Assembly (NCBI GenBank): GCA_019639255.1
Contig: JAHBSF010000014.1
Span: 24,651-88,650 of the forward strand
Source: Acidobacteriota bacterium
Lineage (GTDB): Bacteria; Acidobacteriota; Blastocatellia; RBC074
Direction: 5' to 3'
Length of the DNA: 64,000 nucleotides
Made by a program: the position numbers and the translations under genes. The notes under the pieces were generated by a model. The model had not been told where the DNA came from, ran no database searches, and was given only the letters and a program-made list of their open reading frames with translations. Within the stretch, counting starts at the first letter, position 1, and each line of letters begins with the position of its first letter. Positions 14,653-24,197 of this stretch are shown one piece after another.

Positions 14653-17145
14653 ATGACCAGCCCACCCGGATCAAACACGGGACTGACCGCTGCCGAGGCG
14701 CGTGCGCGGCTTGCCGAGTACGGCCCGAATTCGCTCAGCGAGCGTCCGCCGCCGGCTCTGTGGCGCCGCGTGCTGCGCCAGTTTCAAAGCGCGCTCATAT
14801 ACATTCTGCTGTTTGCCCTGGCCGCCGATCTCGTCATCTGGATCATAGAAGGCGCATCGGGCATTCCGGTCGAATCCATCGCCATCGCCTTCATACTTGC
14901 ACTCAACGCCGGACTCGGCGTTTATCAGGAAAGCAAGGCCGAAGCCGCGCTGTCGCGGCTAAAGGCGCTTGCAGCCGCGCAGGTCTGGACGCTGCGCGAC
15001 GGCGAACTCGTGCACCTGCCCGCAACCGAACTCGTGCCCGGCGATGTGGTGAGAATCGAGGCGGGCGATCGCATTCCGGCCGACGGCTCGATGCTCGAAG
15101 GTCAGGGCGTGATGGTCGATGAGTCGATACTGACCGGCGAATCCGTGCCGATAGACAAAGAGATCGGCGAAGAATTCCTGAGCGGCGCTCTGGCCGTGCG
15201 CGGCAAGGCTTATTTCGAAGTAACCAGAACCGGGGCTGCAAGCGCGATGGGCCGGCTCGCCGTGATGATCGGCGACATTGAAACAGAAAAAACCCCGCTC
15301 GAACGCAGACTCGAAACCTTCGGCCATCAGATCGCCGTCGCCGTCGTAATCCTTGCCGCTTTCATAGCCGTGGGCGGAATACTCATCGAAGGCATCGGAA
15401 GATTCGGACACGTGCTGCTGTTCGCCGTGGCGCTTGCAGTGGCCGCAGTGCCCGAAGGGCTCCCGGCCGTGCTGACGCTTACGCTTGCGCTCGGAGTCGA
15501 ACGTATGGCGCGGCGCAAGGCCGTAGTCCGCCGCCTGAGCGCGGTCGAAGCGCTCGGCTCCGTAACCGTCATAGCTACGGACAAAACCGGCACGCTCACC
15601 GAAAACCGCATGTTCGTCAAGGATGTAGACGCGCCGGATGCTGCGCGGGCGCGCCGCGCAATGGTGCTCGCCAACGACGCCGAAACCGAAACCGGCGCGG
15701 GCGATCCGCTCGAACTCGCACTGCTCGACGATGCTCGCACGCACGGCTGCGATCCCGCAGAAATGCACCGCATGTATCCGCGCATCGGCAGCCTGCCCTT
15801 TGACAGTGCACACAAATTCATGCGCGCGACGGTAAACGAACAAGGGCGCACGGTCAGTTATCTGAAGGGAGCGCCCGAGGTAATTATCGAACGCAGCCGC
15901 ATCGATGATGCACAGCGGCGCAATTGGGAAGAAAAAGCGACGGCCTACGCAACCGAAGGCTTCCGCGTAATTGCGCTCGGCGCATGCGAAGGCGAAGCCG
16001 ACGAAGACCTGGATTTTCTCGGACTCGTGCTGCTGTGGGATCCCCCTCGCCCCGAAGTGCCCGAAGCCATTCGGCGCGCGCAGCAGGCCGGCATCCGCGT
16101 CGTTATGGTTACGGGCGATCACCCGGCTACGGCGCTCGCAATCGCGCGCGAGGTGGGAATACAAACAACCCGCGTAGTCACGGGGCTTGAGCTTGAAACG
16201 CTTTCCCCTGCCGCGCTCGGTGATGCCGTAAGCGGGTCAAACGTATTTGCGCGCGTTGCGCCCGAACACAAACTGCGGCTCGTCGATGCATTGAAAAAGC
16301 GCGGCGAGGTCGTAGCCATGACGGGCGACGGCGTAAACGACGCCCCCGCGCTCAAGCGGTCTGACGTGGGCGTGGCGATGGGCGAGCGCGGATCGGATGT
16401 CACGAGAGAAGTCGCGGATCTTGTGCTGCTCGACGACAACTTCGCCACGATAGTCGCAGCGATCGAGGAAGGGCGCGGCATTTATGAAAACATACAGAAA
16501 TTCATACGATTTCTTTTCTCCACCAATTTTGCGCTCGTGCTGCTGGTAGTGGGCGGCGCGTTCGGTTCATATATGATGGGCCTGCAGGACGCGGGCGGCG
16601 GACTGCTGCTGCCGCTCACCGCCGTGCAACTGCTCTGGATCAACATAATCGCCGACGGCCCTCCGGCGCTCGCGCTCGGACTTGACCGGAACCCGGATGT
16701 GATGGAGCAGCGCCCGCGCGATCCGAAATCGCCGCTGCTCGATAGGGCCTCGTTGCAATTCATCGTCGTTACGGGCGTGGTCAAGGCGATGATGGGCGGC
16801 GTGCTGCTTGTGCTGCTGCCCCTTTACGGTTACGGCGTAATTGCCGCGCGCAGCGCCGTATTCCTGTTTGAATCCATAGCGCAACTGGTATTTGCATATC
16901 CGTCGCGGAGCGTGAGCGTAAGACCGGAGCCCAATCTGTGGCTGCACGTTGCGGTGCTGCTGGGGACTGGATTGCAGATACTTACCATATTTGCGCCGAG
17001 CCTGCGGCTGCTGCTGGGACTCGAACCGCTCGATGCGGCGGCGCTGGCGTGGATGGCGGGCGGAGTGTTTTTGAGCTGGCTTGCGGCCGAAATCATCAGC
17101 CGCATCTCGTGGGCGCGCACCCACCGCAACGAACCGTCCCGTTGA
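14653..17145 (+). CDS. P2-type cation (Ca2+)-transporting ATPase
   Basis: 830-residue P-type ATPase of the Ca2+ pump class. An N-terminal cation-ATPase domain ([19 protein letters not shown]) is followed by two membrane pairs, the actuator TGES motif near residue 160, [20 protein letters not shown] in M4, the phosphorylation site DKTGTLT with Asp near 309, [10 protein letters not shown] near 557, and a six-helix C-terminal region. PEGLPA in M4 and the overall order point to P2A/P2B transport of Ca2+, although Mg2+ or Mn2+ cannot be excluded. A Na+/Ca2+-antiporter-family gene follows at once, with only a single palindrome arm between them, which suggests a joint role in calcium export. Confidence 0.92.
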   Translation: MTSPPGSNTGLTAAEARARLAEYGPNSLSERPPPALWRRVLRQFQSALIYILLFALAADLVIWIIEGASGIPVESIAIAFILALNAGLGVYQESKAEAALSRLKALAAAQVWTLRDGELVHLPATELVPGDVVRIEAGDRIPADGSMLEGQGVMVDESILTGESVPIDKEIGEEFLSGALAVRGKAYFEVTRTGAASAMGRLAVMIGDIETEKTPLERRLETFGHQIAVAVVILAAFIAVGGILIEGIGRFGHVLLFAVALAVAAVPEGLPAVLTLTLALGVERMARRKAVVRRLSAVEALGSVTVIATDKTGTLTENRMFVKDVDAPDAARARRAMVLANDAETETGAGDPLELALLDDARTHGCDPAEMHRMYPRIGSLPFDSAHKFMRATVNEQGRTVSYLKGAPEVIIERSRIDDAQRRNWEEKATAYATEGFRVIALGACEGEADEDLDFLGLVLLWDPPRPEVPEAIRRAQQAGIRVVMVTGDHPATALAIAREVGIQTTRVVTGLELETLSPAALGDAVSGSNVFARVAPEHKLRLVDALKKRGEVVAMTGDGVNDAPALKRSDVGVAMGERGSDVTREVADLVLLDDNFATIVAAIEEGRGIYENIQKFIRFLFSTNFALVLLVVGGAFGSYMMGLQDAGGGLLLPLTAVQLLWINIIADGPPALALGLDRNPDVMEQRPRDPKSPLLDRASLQFIVVTGVVKAMMGGVLLVLLPLYGYGVIAARSAVFLFESIAQLVFAYPSRSVSVRPEPNLWLHVAVLLGTGLQILTIFAPSLRLLLGLEPLDAAALAWMAGGVFLSWLAAEIISRISWARTHRNEPSR

Positions 17146-17195
17146 TAAGAGAGACAACGGAACAAACGAAAAAACACGGAACAGACGAAAATAAT
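17146..17195 (+). repeat. Single-arm copy of the palindrome family
   Basis: Only the T-poor arm (TAAGAGAGACAACGGAACAA then ACGAAAAAACACGGAACAGACGAAAAT) is present, with no complementary right arm. It lies between two co-directional genes and is followed by the antiporter ribosome-binding site GCGAGGA. Confidence 0.85.
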
Positions 17196-17211
17196 AAAGC
17201 GAGGATAAGCA

Positions 17212-18210
17212 ATGTTTGTCTGGTTGCAGTTCATCGCCTGCACTGCGGTCATACTGCTTGCGGGCACGCAGCTTTCAAAATACGGCGACGTAATAGCCGA
17301 AAAATCGGGGCTGGGCCGCACGTTTATCGGCGTAGTGCTGATGGCTTCGGTAACATCGCTGCCGGAGTTGATTACGGGAGTGAGTTCGGTGACGCTGTTT
17401 GACCTGCCGAACATCGCCGCCGGAGACGTGCTCGGAAGCTGCATGTTCAACATACTGATCATTGCGCTGCTTGACTTCCGCATAGGACACGAACCCATCT
17501 CGGCGCGCGCGCATCAGGGGCAGGTGCTGACGGCGGCCTGCGGCGTTATGCTGCTCGGTCTTGTGTCGATAGCGCTGCTTGCGGGCGCAAACATTCCCTC
17601 GATCGGATGGGTGAGCCTGGCGAGCGTCGGGTTTCTGCTGGTTTATCTGGTTTCGATGCGACTCGTGTTTCTATACGAAAAGAAACGCATCAGCGAATAT
17701 ATCGAAGATCGCATCGAAGAAAGCCAGTACGGCGACATATCCAAACGCAGGGCTTATTCTATGTACGCCGTAAACGCTGCGGTCGTCATAGCGGCCGCCA
17801 CCTGGCTTCCGCACCTCGGCGAACAGATCGCGGAAATGACGGGGCTCGGTAAAACCTTCGTAGGCAGCATATTCATCGCGCTTGCAACATCGCTGCCCGA
17901 ACTCGTGGTTTCGTTTGCATCCCTGCGCATAGGAGCAGTCGATATGGTGCTCGGCAACCTGTTCGGCAGCAACCTCTTCAACATAGGGATACTCGCAATC
18001 GACGACATTCTTTATACGAAGGGGTCGCTGCTGCTGGCGGTATCGGGCTCGCACCTGGTATCGGCATCGGCCGCAATTGCTATGACCGGGATCGCCATCA
18101 TAGGGCTTACCTATCGCACGGGCCGCAAGATGCTCGTGTTTGCGTGGGACTCGACCGCGATCCTCGTCGTATACGGCCTGGCTACGTGGATTCTTTACGC
18201 ATTGAGATAA
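17212..18210 (+). CDS. Calcium/sodium antiporter family protein (CaCA)
   Basis: 332-residue membrane protein with the internal duplication of the Ca2+:cation antiporter family. The first alpha repeat has [15 protein letters not shown] and [18 protein letters not shown], and the second has [19 protein letters not shown] and [18 protein letters not shown]. The conserved Glu in S-LPEL and the Asn/Ser in GS-(M/L)FN are the usual cation ligands. About ten hydrophobic segments are seen, with a charged loop near residues 150-180 ([16 protein letters not shown]). RBS GCGAGGA precedes the ATG. It likely exchanges Ca2+ against Na+ or H+, in the same unit as the upstream Ca2+-ATPase. Confidence 0.92.
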   Translation: MFVWLQFIACTAVILLAGTQLSKYGDVIAEKSGLGRTFIGVVLMASVTSLPELITGVSSVTLFDLPNIAAGDVLGSCMFNILIIALLDFRIGHEPISARAHQGQVLTAACGVMLLGLVSIALLAGANIPSIGWVSLASVGFLLVYLVSMRLVFLYEKKRISEYIEDRIEESQYGDISKRRAYSMYAVNAAVVIAAATWLPHLGEQIAEMTGLGKTFVGSIFIALATSLPELVVSFASLRIGAVDMVLGNLFGSNLFNIGILAIDDILYTKGSLLLAVSGSHLVSASAAIAMTGIAIIGLTYRTGRKMLVFAWDSTAILVVYGLATWILYALR

Positions 18211-18337
18211 AGAGAAAACAGATAACGGAACAAACGAAAATAAACGAAATAAACGAAATAAACGGAAAGTAACGCGAGAGCCGGAGTTACTTTCCGTTTT
18301 ATTCCGTTTATTTTCGTTTGTTCCGTTATCTGTCTTT
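18211..18337. repeat. Large intergenic palindrome, copy 7 (between convergent genes)
   Basis: Arms are AGAGAAAACAGATAACGGAACA... and the complement ...TTCCGTTATCTGTCTTT. The left arm has three AACGAAATA-like units in tandem and the inner stem AAAGTAAC/GTTACTTT closes it. It separates the convergent antiporter and M23 peptidase genes, reaching to 3 bp from the latter's stop. Confidence 0.95.
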
Positions 18338-18339
18338 GG

Positions 18340-19197
18340 CTAGGAGCGGCCGATCGAGATGTAGTTGAGAGGGTTGACCGGCCGGTCGTGTATGCGGACT
18401 TCGTAGTGGCAGTGGGGGCCGGTTGAGCGGCCCGTACTTCCCACGGCGCCGATCTGACGGCCGCGCGTTACGCGATCTCCGACTTTGGCGTCTATGCGCG
18501 ACATATGGCCGTAGCGCGTCGTGACGCCGTAGCCGTGATCGATTACAACTACGTTGCCGTAACCGGCGTGCGAGCCTGCAAAAATCACTATACCGTCGGC
18601 GGTGGCTTCGATGGCGGTGCCGAAGGTGGTGGCGATGTCGAGTCCGGCGTGCACTTCGGCGCCGCCGCTGAACGGATCGGAGCGCGTGCCGAAGCCGTCG
18701 CTGACATACCCGCGCACGGGCCAGCCGCTGGGCGTCGACGAGAGTTTCATCTGATTGCGGTCCACTACGTCCTTGATCTGCCGCAGCTCGCGTTCGAGCG
18801 CCGCCGTAGCCTGCTCGAGATCATCCGGATGACCGCCTGCCGGACCGCCTGCGCCTATGTTGGAGCTTACGTCGCCCGGGCGGCTCAGGCCCGATACCTC
18901 GGCGAGCTTGCGCGAAGTCGTCTCTATCACCGCAATTCGTCCCTGAATCCGGTCCAGATTGTTTTTGACTTCGTGATTTTCGTCGCGCAGCCTGCGGTTC
19001 TGCATCTGCATCAGGTTGAACTTGGCAACCAGTATGGCGTGGCGCGTAAGCTGATAGGCTCCGACCGATACCGTAATCATGCCTACCACGGCAAGTCCGA
19101 GTATGAGGTAAATGGTTCGATAATGAAGGTTGATCTGGCGAAAACGTGAACTGGCAGTAGGCGCGAAAACAAAGGTATAAAAGCGCTTTTCCTGCAT
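18340..19197 (-). CDS. M23 (LytM-like) metallopeptidase with coiled coil
   Basis: 285-residue inner-membrane-anchored protein. A short cytoplasmic start is followed by one membrane helix (residues 28-50, YLILGLAVVGMITVSVGAY), a coiled coil at about 55-100 (MQNRRLRDENHEVKNNLDRI) and a C-terminal M23 domain. The Zn-site motifs are intact: HAGLDIA (HxxxD) and HCHYEV (HxH), so the domain is probably active on peptidoglycan cross-links. The arrangement resembles NlpD/EnvC/MepM-type cell-wall enzymes. RBS AAGGAG lies 8 bases upstream of the ATG. Confidence 0.92.
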   Translation of the reverse strand: MQEKRFYTFVFAPTASSRFRQINLHYRTIYLILGLAVVGMITVSVGAYQLTRHAILVAKFNLMQMQNRRLRDENHEVKNNLDRIQGRIAVIETTSRKLAEVSGLSRPGDVSSNIGAGGPAGGHPDDLEQATAALERELRQIKDVVDRNQMKLSSTPSGWPVRGYVSDGFGTRSDPFSGGAEVHAGLDIATTFGTAIEATADGIVIFAGSHAGYGNVVVIDHGYGVTTRYGHMSRIDAKVGDRVTRGRQIGAVGSTGRSTGPHCHYEVRIHDRPVNPLNYISIGRS

Positions 19198-19669
19198 TGT
19201 GGGGTACTCCTTGGCTCTGCCGGAGAGTTTGGGGACACCGCCGCACTGTCTTGATAATAAATAATCAGCGGGCTGGTATTATATTTTCCGTCGCTCGCCT
19301 ATGAGATGCCTCTACGGCATCTGCGCGCATTGTTTTGTTTGCGTTGTCCTGCTCGCGCTGTCTGCGCGATGCTTCTCCCGGGGCAATACCACTTCATGGA
19401 ACCACACATGGGGATGCAGGCGACGACGGTTTACGCGCAACGATTCGAGAGGCTAACACAAAGCTTCCAACCTTTGCAACCCACACCGCAACTCAAAAAA
19501 ATCAACTATTTGCAGATTCTAAGAATGCCCGCTAAATGGGATAAAAAATCGACCGGCGGGCCTAACTTTTCATCATAGTGTGCATCTGATAGACTACGGT
19601 GACGCAGGTTACAATCAAGCCGTCGGCGGCGTGGGCATATTTGTGGGCGCGCGGCAAAGGGAGGATCGA
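19198..19669. other. Divergent intergenic region, 472 bp
   Basis: Lies between the M23 peptidase (minus) and VWFA protein (plus) starts. It should hold both promoters. I see the minus-strand RBS and the plus-strand RBS (AAGGGAGG, 19657-19664), but no convincing promoter, tRNA or palindrome copy. Confidence 0.5.
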
Positions 19670-20893
19670 ATGATGCAGTTGAAAAGAAATTCCAGAGTAA
19701 CAATTTTCGCCGCAGTTGCGGCCGCGATCCTGACCGCTGCGCTTGTCGGCCAGTTGTTTATCCCTGAGGAGGCTTCTGCGCAGGCCGGGCGCCGTCAGGG
19801 CGAAAGACAGAAGAAGAATCCGGGCGCCACGGGCGACCCCGAAGAAGAGCAGAAGCGCATAGAGCGCGAAATCGACAAGACGCAGCCGCGCCCCTCGATT
19901 ACGATCGACACGGATCTGGTCAACGTCGAAGCGGTCGTCTACAACAAAAAGACCGGCGCCATAATCCAGGGGCTCAGGAAAGAACACTTCGAGGTCTACG
20001 AAGACGGCGTCAAACAGGACATCGAGAACTTCGCCACGCCCGATGCGCCGCTGACGATGGTATTGCTGCTCGAATACAGCAAACTCGTAGACCTGCTCGG
20101 CTCGGCGTCTACGACTTTCTTCGAGCCGGGGCGCGTAGAGGTGTTGCGGCCCGCGTATGAATTCGTGCGCTCTTTCGTCAAGCCGAAGGATTTCGTTTCG
20201 ATCGTCGCTTACGACATACGCCCGACGCCGCTCGTGGATTTCACCGATGATCCCGGCAAACTCGCCGCCGCAGTCAATCTGCTGATAAGGAACAATCCGG
20301 CCTTCAGCGAAAGCAACCTGTTCGATGCGATGAACTTCGTACTGCGCGGCGGCAAGGGCGACAGCGTAGTGCTCGACGACAAGAGCACGGGCGACAAGGC
20401 CGAGTACGCCGGCCTGGAAGAGGTCAACGCCCGCACATCCATACTGCTCGTATCGTCTGGGCTCGACACCTTCAGCAAGATCAACTTCGATCAGGCGCGC
20501 AAGATCGTGGAAAACGCGGGCGTCCCGGTCTACTGCATAGGCATCGGCAACATGTTCATGAAGAGATTCGATCAGCATCTCGATCCGATGCGCGTTCCGT
20601 TCGGCATACCCGATCGTATGACGCTGCTGCAGGCGCAGAACACGCTCAAGACCTTCGCCGATTCCACGGGCGGGAAATACTTCCCCGTGACATTCCCCGG
20701 AGAGATTCCTACGGTGTTGCAGTCTATCTCGGCGCTGTCGCGCAATCAGTACAGCCTCGCCTATTCGCCGTCGAATTCGCGACGCGAGGGCAAGCGCCGC
20801 AAGATACAGCTCAAGGTCAACCTCGGCGACGCCATCGACCCGAAGCTGATCGTCATACAGCACAGACAGAGCTACGTCGAACCCAAAGGATAA
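19670..20893 (+). CDS. VWFA-related acidobacterial domain protein (TIGR03436-like)
   Basis: The start at 19670 is chosen because AAGGGAGG sits just upstream and the product then begins with a signal peptide (RVTIFAAVAAAILTAALVG). The 407-residue protein has a basic low-complexity segment, then LVNVEAVVYNKKTGAIIQGL and FEVYEDGVKQDIENF, the hallmark of the VWFA-related acidobacterial family. A von Willebrand A domain follows (VLLLEYSKLVDLL, later TSILLVSSGLDTFSKI). The role of the family is unknown; it is exported and very abundant in Acidobacteria. It may form a unit with yggS 25 bp downstream. Confidence 0.92.
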   Translation: MMQLKRNSRVTIFAAVAAAILTAALVGQLFIPEEASAQAGRRQGERQKKNPGATGDPEEEQKRIEREIDKTQPRPSITIDTDLVNVEAVVYNKKTGAIIQGLRKEHFEVYEDGVKQDIENFATPDAPLTMVLLLEYSKLVDLLGSASTTFFEPGRVEVLRPAYEFVRSFVKPKDFVSIVAYDIRPTPLVDFTDDPGKLAAAVNLLIRNNPAFSESNLFDAMNFVLRGGKGDSVVLDDKSTGDKAEYAGLEEVNARTSILLVSSGLDTFSKINFDQARKIVENAGVPVYCIGIGNMFMKRFDQHLDPMRVPFGIPDRMTLLQAQNTLKTFADSTGGKYFPVTFPGEIPTVLQSISALSRNQYSLAYSPSNSRREGKRRKIQLKVNLGDAIDPKLIVIQHRQSYVEPKG

Positions 20894-20918
20894 GCATCCC
20901 AGCCCGGCCCCGTTCGCC

Positions 20919-21728
20919 ATGACCGATTCCGCAAGCCACGCCCCGATTGCGCCGGACGCTGAGACATCCGGCATAGGCGCGCGGCTTGCCGGAATACGCG
21001 CGCAAATTTCAGCCGCCTGCTTGCGTTCAAACCGCTCGACCGATGAAGTAACCCTCGTCGCCGTCAGCAAGACGGTTTCCGTCGAGCGCATTCGTTCGGG
21101 GATAAGCGCGGGGCTGCGCGTCTTCGGCGAAAATCGCGTGCAGGAGGCCGGCGAGAAAATCGCCGCACTCGCCCACTACACCGCGGCTTTCGGGACAGAA
21201 CGCGAAATCGGGTGCGAGACAGGGCGCGAGACAGGGCCCGAGACAGGGTGCGAGATAGAGTGGCATCTCATAGGGCATCTGCAATCGAACAAGGCGCGGC
21301 GCGCAGTAGAGCTTTTCAGCACGATTCATTCTATCGACGGCGTAAAACTCGCCGAGCGCATAGACCGCGTGGCCGGAGAACTCGGACGCCGCGTGAATGT
21401 GCTGGTCGAAGTCAATCTGGGCGGCGAGAGCTCGAAAGCGGGCCTTGCCGAACACGAAGCGCTTCCGGCAATCGAACTGATCGCAAAACTTCCCAATCTG
21501 GATTTGAAGGGATTGATGACCGTGCCGCCGTATCTGGAACCGGCCGAACGCGTGCGCCCTTTTTTTCGCAGACTGCGCGAGTTGCGCGACGAAGCGCATA
21601 AATGCGGGATCGCGGATGAGCGTTTTCAATCGCTCTCGATGGGCATGAGCCACGATTTCGGGATCGCCGTAGAAGAGGGCGCTACGATGGTAAGAATAGG
21701 GACCGCGCTGTTCGGACCGCGCCCATAG
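20919..21728 (+). CDS. yggS: YggS/PROSC-family PLP homeostasis protein
   Basis: 269-residue member of the alanine-racemase N-terminal fold group that binds pyridoxal phosphate and buffers its level. The cofactor Lys is in VTLVAVSKTV. The family motifs FGENRVQEAGEKI, WHLIGHLQSNK, VEVNLGGESSKAG, GLMTVPP and SLSMGMSHDFGIAVEEG with final VRIGTALFG are all present. The protein is about 35 residues longer than usual because of an extended N-terminus and an in-frame array of Thr-Gly-x-Glu repeats just before WHLIGHLQ (see 21204-21263). yggT and a DUF167 gene follow, the common yggS-yggT-yggU order. Confidence 0.95.
   Translation: MTDSASHAPIAPDAETSGIGARLAGIRAQISAACLRSNRSTDEVTLVAVSKTVSVERIRSGISAGLRVFGENRVQEAGEKIAALAHYTAAFGTEREIGCETGRETGPETGCEIEWHLIGHLQSNKARRAVELFSTIHSIDGVKLAERIDRVAGELGRRVNVLVEVNLGGESSKAGLAEHEALPAIELIAKLPNLDLKGLMTVPPYLEPAERVRPFFRRLRELRDEAHKCGIADERFQSLSMGMSHDFGIAVEEGATMVRIGTALFGPRP
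21204..21263 (+). repeat. In-frame 12-bp tandem repeat inside yggS
   Basis: Five 12-bp units in frame: GAAATCGGGTGC, GAGACAGGGCGC, GAGACAGGGCCC, GAGACAGGGTGC, then the degenerate GAGATAGAGTGG. They encode EIGC-ETGR-ETGP-ETGC-EIEW. A further related unit (GGGACAGAACGC) lies directly before. Confidence 0.92.
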
Positions 21729-21800
21729 AGAAAGAAAAGAGAAAGAAAGATAACGGAACAAACGAAAACAAACGAAACAGACGGAACAGGCGGAACAGAC
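21729..21800 (+). repeat. Single-arm copy of the palindrome family
   Basis: T-poor arm only: AGATAACGGAACAAACG followed by successive units AAAACAA, ACGAAACAG, ACGGAACAG, GCGGAACAG. No right arm exists before yggT starts 5 bp later. It lies inside the presumed yggS-yggT operon. Confidence 0.85.
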
Positions 21801-21805
21801 CGACT

Positions 21806-22444
21806 ATGGATCCATTGATTATTGCCGGACAGTACCTGATATTCGCTGCGCAGATCATCGGCGGACTCGCGTGGTTTGTCTACATCGGCATCGTCGTTGC
21901 AGTCGTAGCGCTGCTCGTTTCGCGCTACGTCATCGACGCGCTGCGCCTCAATCCCTTCAACCGCATCGTTCATGGGTTGATGCGGCCCGCAGACGCGCTG
22001 CTCGGCAATATGCGGCAGTCGCGTTTCTATTACCCGCTGCGCCGCGCGCTGAACTTCGATCCCGCCGTATTGATGGTGCTGTTTGCTACGGCGATCGCCT
22101 GTTATGTAGTCTCGCTCGTTATCCACTACCTGCTGATGCTGATGAGCGGGCTCGGACGCAGCCTTACGGCCTTCGGCGCAGGAAGCCTGTTTTCAGGCGC
22201 GCGCTACGCCGTGGGCACGATTCTGCTTGCGGTAATCTTTTACCTGCTGTCGCTGATGCTGGTGGTTTTCGCTTACTGGATATTCGGACTGTTTCGCCGG
22301 GCGTCGTACAGGGCGCTCGAACGCATTGGGCCGCTGCTGCGCATATTCGAGTTCGGCGGAGCGTTCGCCGGCTGGTCGTTTCTGATTCTGGGCATCGCGC
22401 TCAGTTTTGCGGCAAGCGCAGTGCAGATGATCTTTCTGAGCTGA
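21806..22444 (+). CDS. yggT: YggT family integral membrane protein
   Basis: 212 residues with two YggT-like halves: hydrophobic segments at residues 8-40, 85-110, 125-165 and 185-208, and a conserved charged-polar loop after the first (VIDALRLNPFNRIVHGLMRPAD). YggT proteins are small membrane proteins with suggested roles in osmotic protection or cell division. The assignment rests on the VSRYVIDALRLNPFN region, the hydrophobic pattern and its place between yggS and the DUF167 gene. No clear RBS is visible, and a palindrome arm lies directly upstream. Confidence 0.8.
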   Translation: MDPLIIAGQYLIFAAQIIGGLAWFVYIGIVVAVVALLVSRYVIDALRLNPFNRIVHGLMRPADALLGNMRQSRFYYPLRRALNFDPAVLMVLFATAIACYVVSLVIHYLLMLMSGLGRSLTAFGAGSLFSGARYAVGTILLAVIFYLLSLMLVVFAYWIFGLFRRASYRALERIGPLLRIFEFGGAFAGWSFLILGIALSFAASAVQMIFLS

Positions 22445-22455
22445 ACGCACAGGCG

Positions 22456-22785
22456 ATGATTCAGGTTGATATTCGCAGCGGAGCGGCGACTTTCGGAGTG
22501 CTGGCGCAGCCGCGCGCGTCAAGAAGCGCGGTCGCCGGCGAACACGACGGATTGCTCAGGGTGCGCCTTGCCGCGCCGCCCGTGGACGGCGCGGCGAACG
22601 AGGAACTGATACGGCTGCTTGCGGAACTCTTCGGCGTACCGCGCCGCGAAATAGAGATCAGAAGCGGAACATCCGGACGCCGGAAAGTAATCCGCATAAA
22701 CGGATTGACGCTGGAAGCCTTCAGAAACGCGCTCGCCGGGATTGGGACCGGTATTGACGCTCGCCCGAACCGTGTAGTAGGTTGA
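22456..22785 (+). CDS. yggU: DUF167 (YggU family) protein
   Basis: The start at 22456 (MIQVDIRSG) gives 109 residues, the usual size. The frame runs open far upstream but overlaps yggT there. Family motifs are LRVRLAAPPVDGAANEELIRLLAELFGVP and IEIRSGTSGRRKVIRI, the DUF167 signature. Function is unknown. It lies 11 bp after yggT, completing the yggS-yggT-yggU group. Confidence 0.92.
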   Translation: MIQVDIRSGAATFGVLAQPRASRSAVAGEHDGLLRVRLAAPPVDGAANEELIRLLAELFGVPRREIEIRSGTSGRRKVIRINGLTLEAFRNALAGIGTGIDARPNRVVG

Positions 22786-22855
22786 GCGCGATTTGCGGAC
22801 TCGCGGGCCGATCGAGACCCGCATTTGACGGGGAGAAATTAAGACTCTGCGATCG

Positions 22856-23809
22856 ATGAAAATCACACTGCCGGAGCGCGGACTCGAAGCCCTCTTCGGC
22901 CCCTACGATCAGAACATCAAGCACCTGGAATCTTTGCTCAGCGTGCGGGTAGGCGCTCGCGGCGGCGAACTGACCGTCGAGGGCGACGAGGCGGATGTCG
23001 CCGTAGTCGAGCGCATACTCAAGGACTACAGCCAACTCTTCGCCGAGGGCCGCGCCCCGTCCGACGCCGAGTTGCGTTCGGCGTTCAAACAGATAGCCGA
23101 GGACCGGACCGCGACGCTGCGCGAGTTGTTCACCACGCAGAAGCGCATCAATCCTACGGGACGCAAACCCGTAACCGCGCGCTCGCCCAATCAGCGCCGC
23201 TACATCGAGGCCATAGAATCGCACGACATAGTTTTCGGCATCGGGCCGGCGGGCACGGGCAAGACGTTTCTGGCCGTAGCCATGGCGGTGCAGTTTCTGA
23301 TGGCCAAGCAGGTCAACCGGATCATACTGGCGCGTCCGGCGGTGGAAGCGGGCGAGAAGCTGGGCTTTCTGCCGGGCGATTTGCAGGACAAGGTAGATCC
23401 GTATTTGCGGCCTTTGTATGATTCGCTTTTCGATCTGGTGGATTTCGAGCGCGTGACGCGCTTTCTTGAAAAACGGGTTATAGAGGTTGCGCCGCTGGCG
23501 TTTATGAGGGGGCGTACGCTTGCAGATGCATTCATCATTCTCGACGAGGCGCAGAACACTACGTCCGAACAGATGAAGATGTTTCTGACGCGGATCGGGT
23601 TCGGGTCCAAGGCGGTCATCACCGGCGACGTCACGCAGATAGACCTGCCTTCGGGGCGCAAGTCGGGGCTTGTCGAGGCGCAGCGCATCGTGCGCGGCAT
23701 CGAGGGAATATCGTTTATAGAATTCAACGAACAGGATGTCGTCCGGCATCACCTGGTGCAGATGATCATCAAGGCATACGACGAACACAACCGTAAAATC
23801 AACCTCTGA
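22856..23809 (+). CDS. phoH: PhoH-like ATPase
   Basis: 317-residue PhoH/YbeZ protein. An N-terminal KH-like segment (residues 10-60) precedes the P-loop ATPase with Walker [10 protein letters not shown] near residue 130, the [18 protein letters not shown] motif and the Walker B-like [11 protein letters not shown] near residue 225, then [11 protein letters not shown]. YbeZ works with the endoribonuclease YbeY in rRNA maturation and quality control. ybeY follows, after a 388 bp gap filled by a nested repeat. GGGGAG upstream is rather far (about 20 bases) from the ATG. Confidence 0.95.
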   Translation: MKITLPERGLEALFGPYDQNIKHLESLLSVRVGARGGELTVEGDEADVAVVERILKDYSQLFAEGRAPSDAELRSAFKQIAEDRTATLRELFTTQKRINPTGRKPVTARSPNQRRYIEAIESHDIVFGIGPAGTGKTFLAVAMAVQFLMAKQVNRIILARPAVEAGEKLGFLPGDLQDKVDPYLRPLYDSLFDLVDFERVTRFLEKRVIEVAPLAFMRGRTLADAFIILDEAQNTTSEQMKMFLTRIGFGSKAVITGDVTQIDLPSGRKSGLVEAQRIVRGIEGISFIEFNEQDVVRHHLVQMIIKAYDEHNRKINL

Positions 23810-23832
23810 ATCAATACGTGCCGCGCCGGGAG

Positions 23833-24181
23833 ATGAAGAGAGAACGCGGAAAACGCGGAAATGCAGACGCTGAATAGTCTGTAAATTAAATCTCCTGGTT
23901 TTTCAGCCGCGAAGCGGCGAAAGATCTGTAGCCTGGTGCGTGAGCGCCAGGTCAGTAGAAAAAGAACGTTCGAGCCCTGAAAGGGCGAAAGATCTTCCGC
24001 CCCTCTGGGGCTTACAGGTTTTTTCCACACCTACCCAGGGCTTACGCCCTGGGCTAAAGATCTTTCGCCGCTTCGCGGCTGAAAAACCAGGAGATTTAAT
24101 TCACAGACTACTGAAATCACGGAAAGAAAACCCGTTGATTTTTTCGCGTTTTCCGCGTCTTCATTTCCGCGTTTTCTCCCG
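23833..24181. repeat. Palindrome-family copy (GCGGAA subtype) interrupted by a MITE-like element
   Basis: Left part GAGAGAACGCGGAAAACGCG and right part CGCGTTTTCCGCGTCTTCA...CGCGTTTTCTC are largely complementary. If 23875-24110 and one copy of CTGAA are removed, the remaining ~108 bp forms a palindrome like the one at 37366-37465. It lies between phoH and ybeY. Confidence 0.85.
23875..24110. mobile_element. 236-bp MITE-like element with 53-bp terminal inverted repeats
   Basis: Left end 23875-23927 (TAGTCTGTAAATTAAATCTC...) and right end 24058-24110 are reverse complements over 53 bp with one mismatch. The element is flanked by the 5-bp direct repeat CTGAA (23870-23874 and 24111-24115). The interior has several short hairpins: CCTGGTGCGTGAGCGCCAGG (23932-23951), GCCCTGAAAGGGC, GCCCCTCTGGGGC and CCCAGGGCTTACGCCCTGGG. 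It has no coding capacity beyond chance frames. Known relative: GC-hairpin repeats of this wording are common in Acidobacteria and Planctomycetes genomes (from memory, not searched). Confidence 0.85.
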
Positions 24182-24197
24182 ATTCCTGCTGAGACCT

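Noticed and set aside
23940..24197. N-terminal extension of ybeY through the repeat (GLKIFRRFAAEKPGD)
   Set aside because: This is translated MITE-like repeat; the wording recurs on both strands and YbeY starts at 24198.
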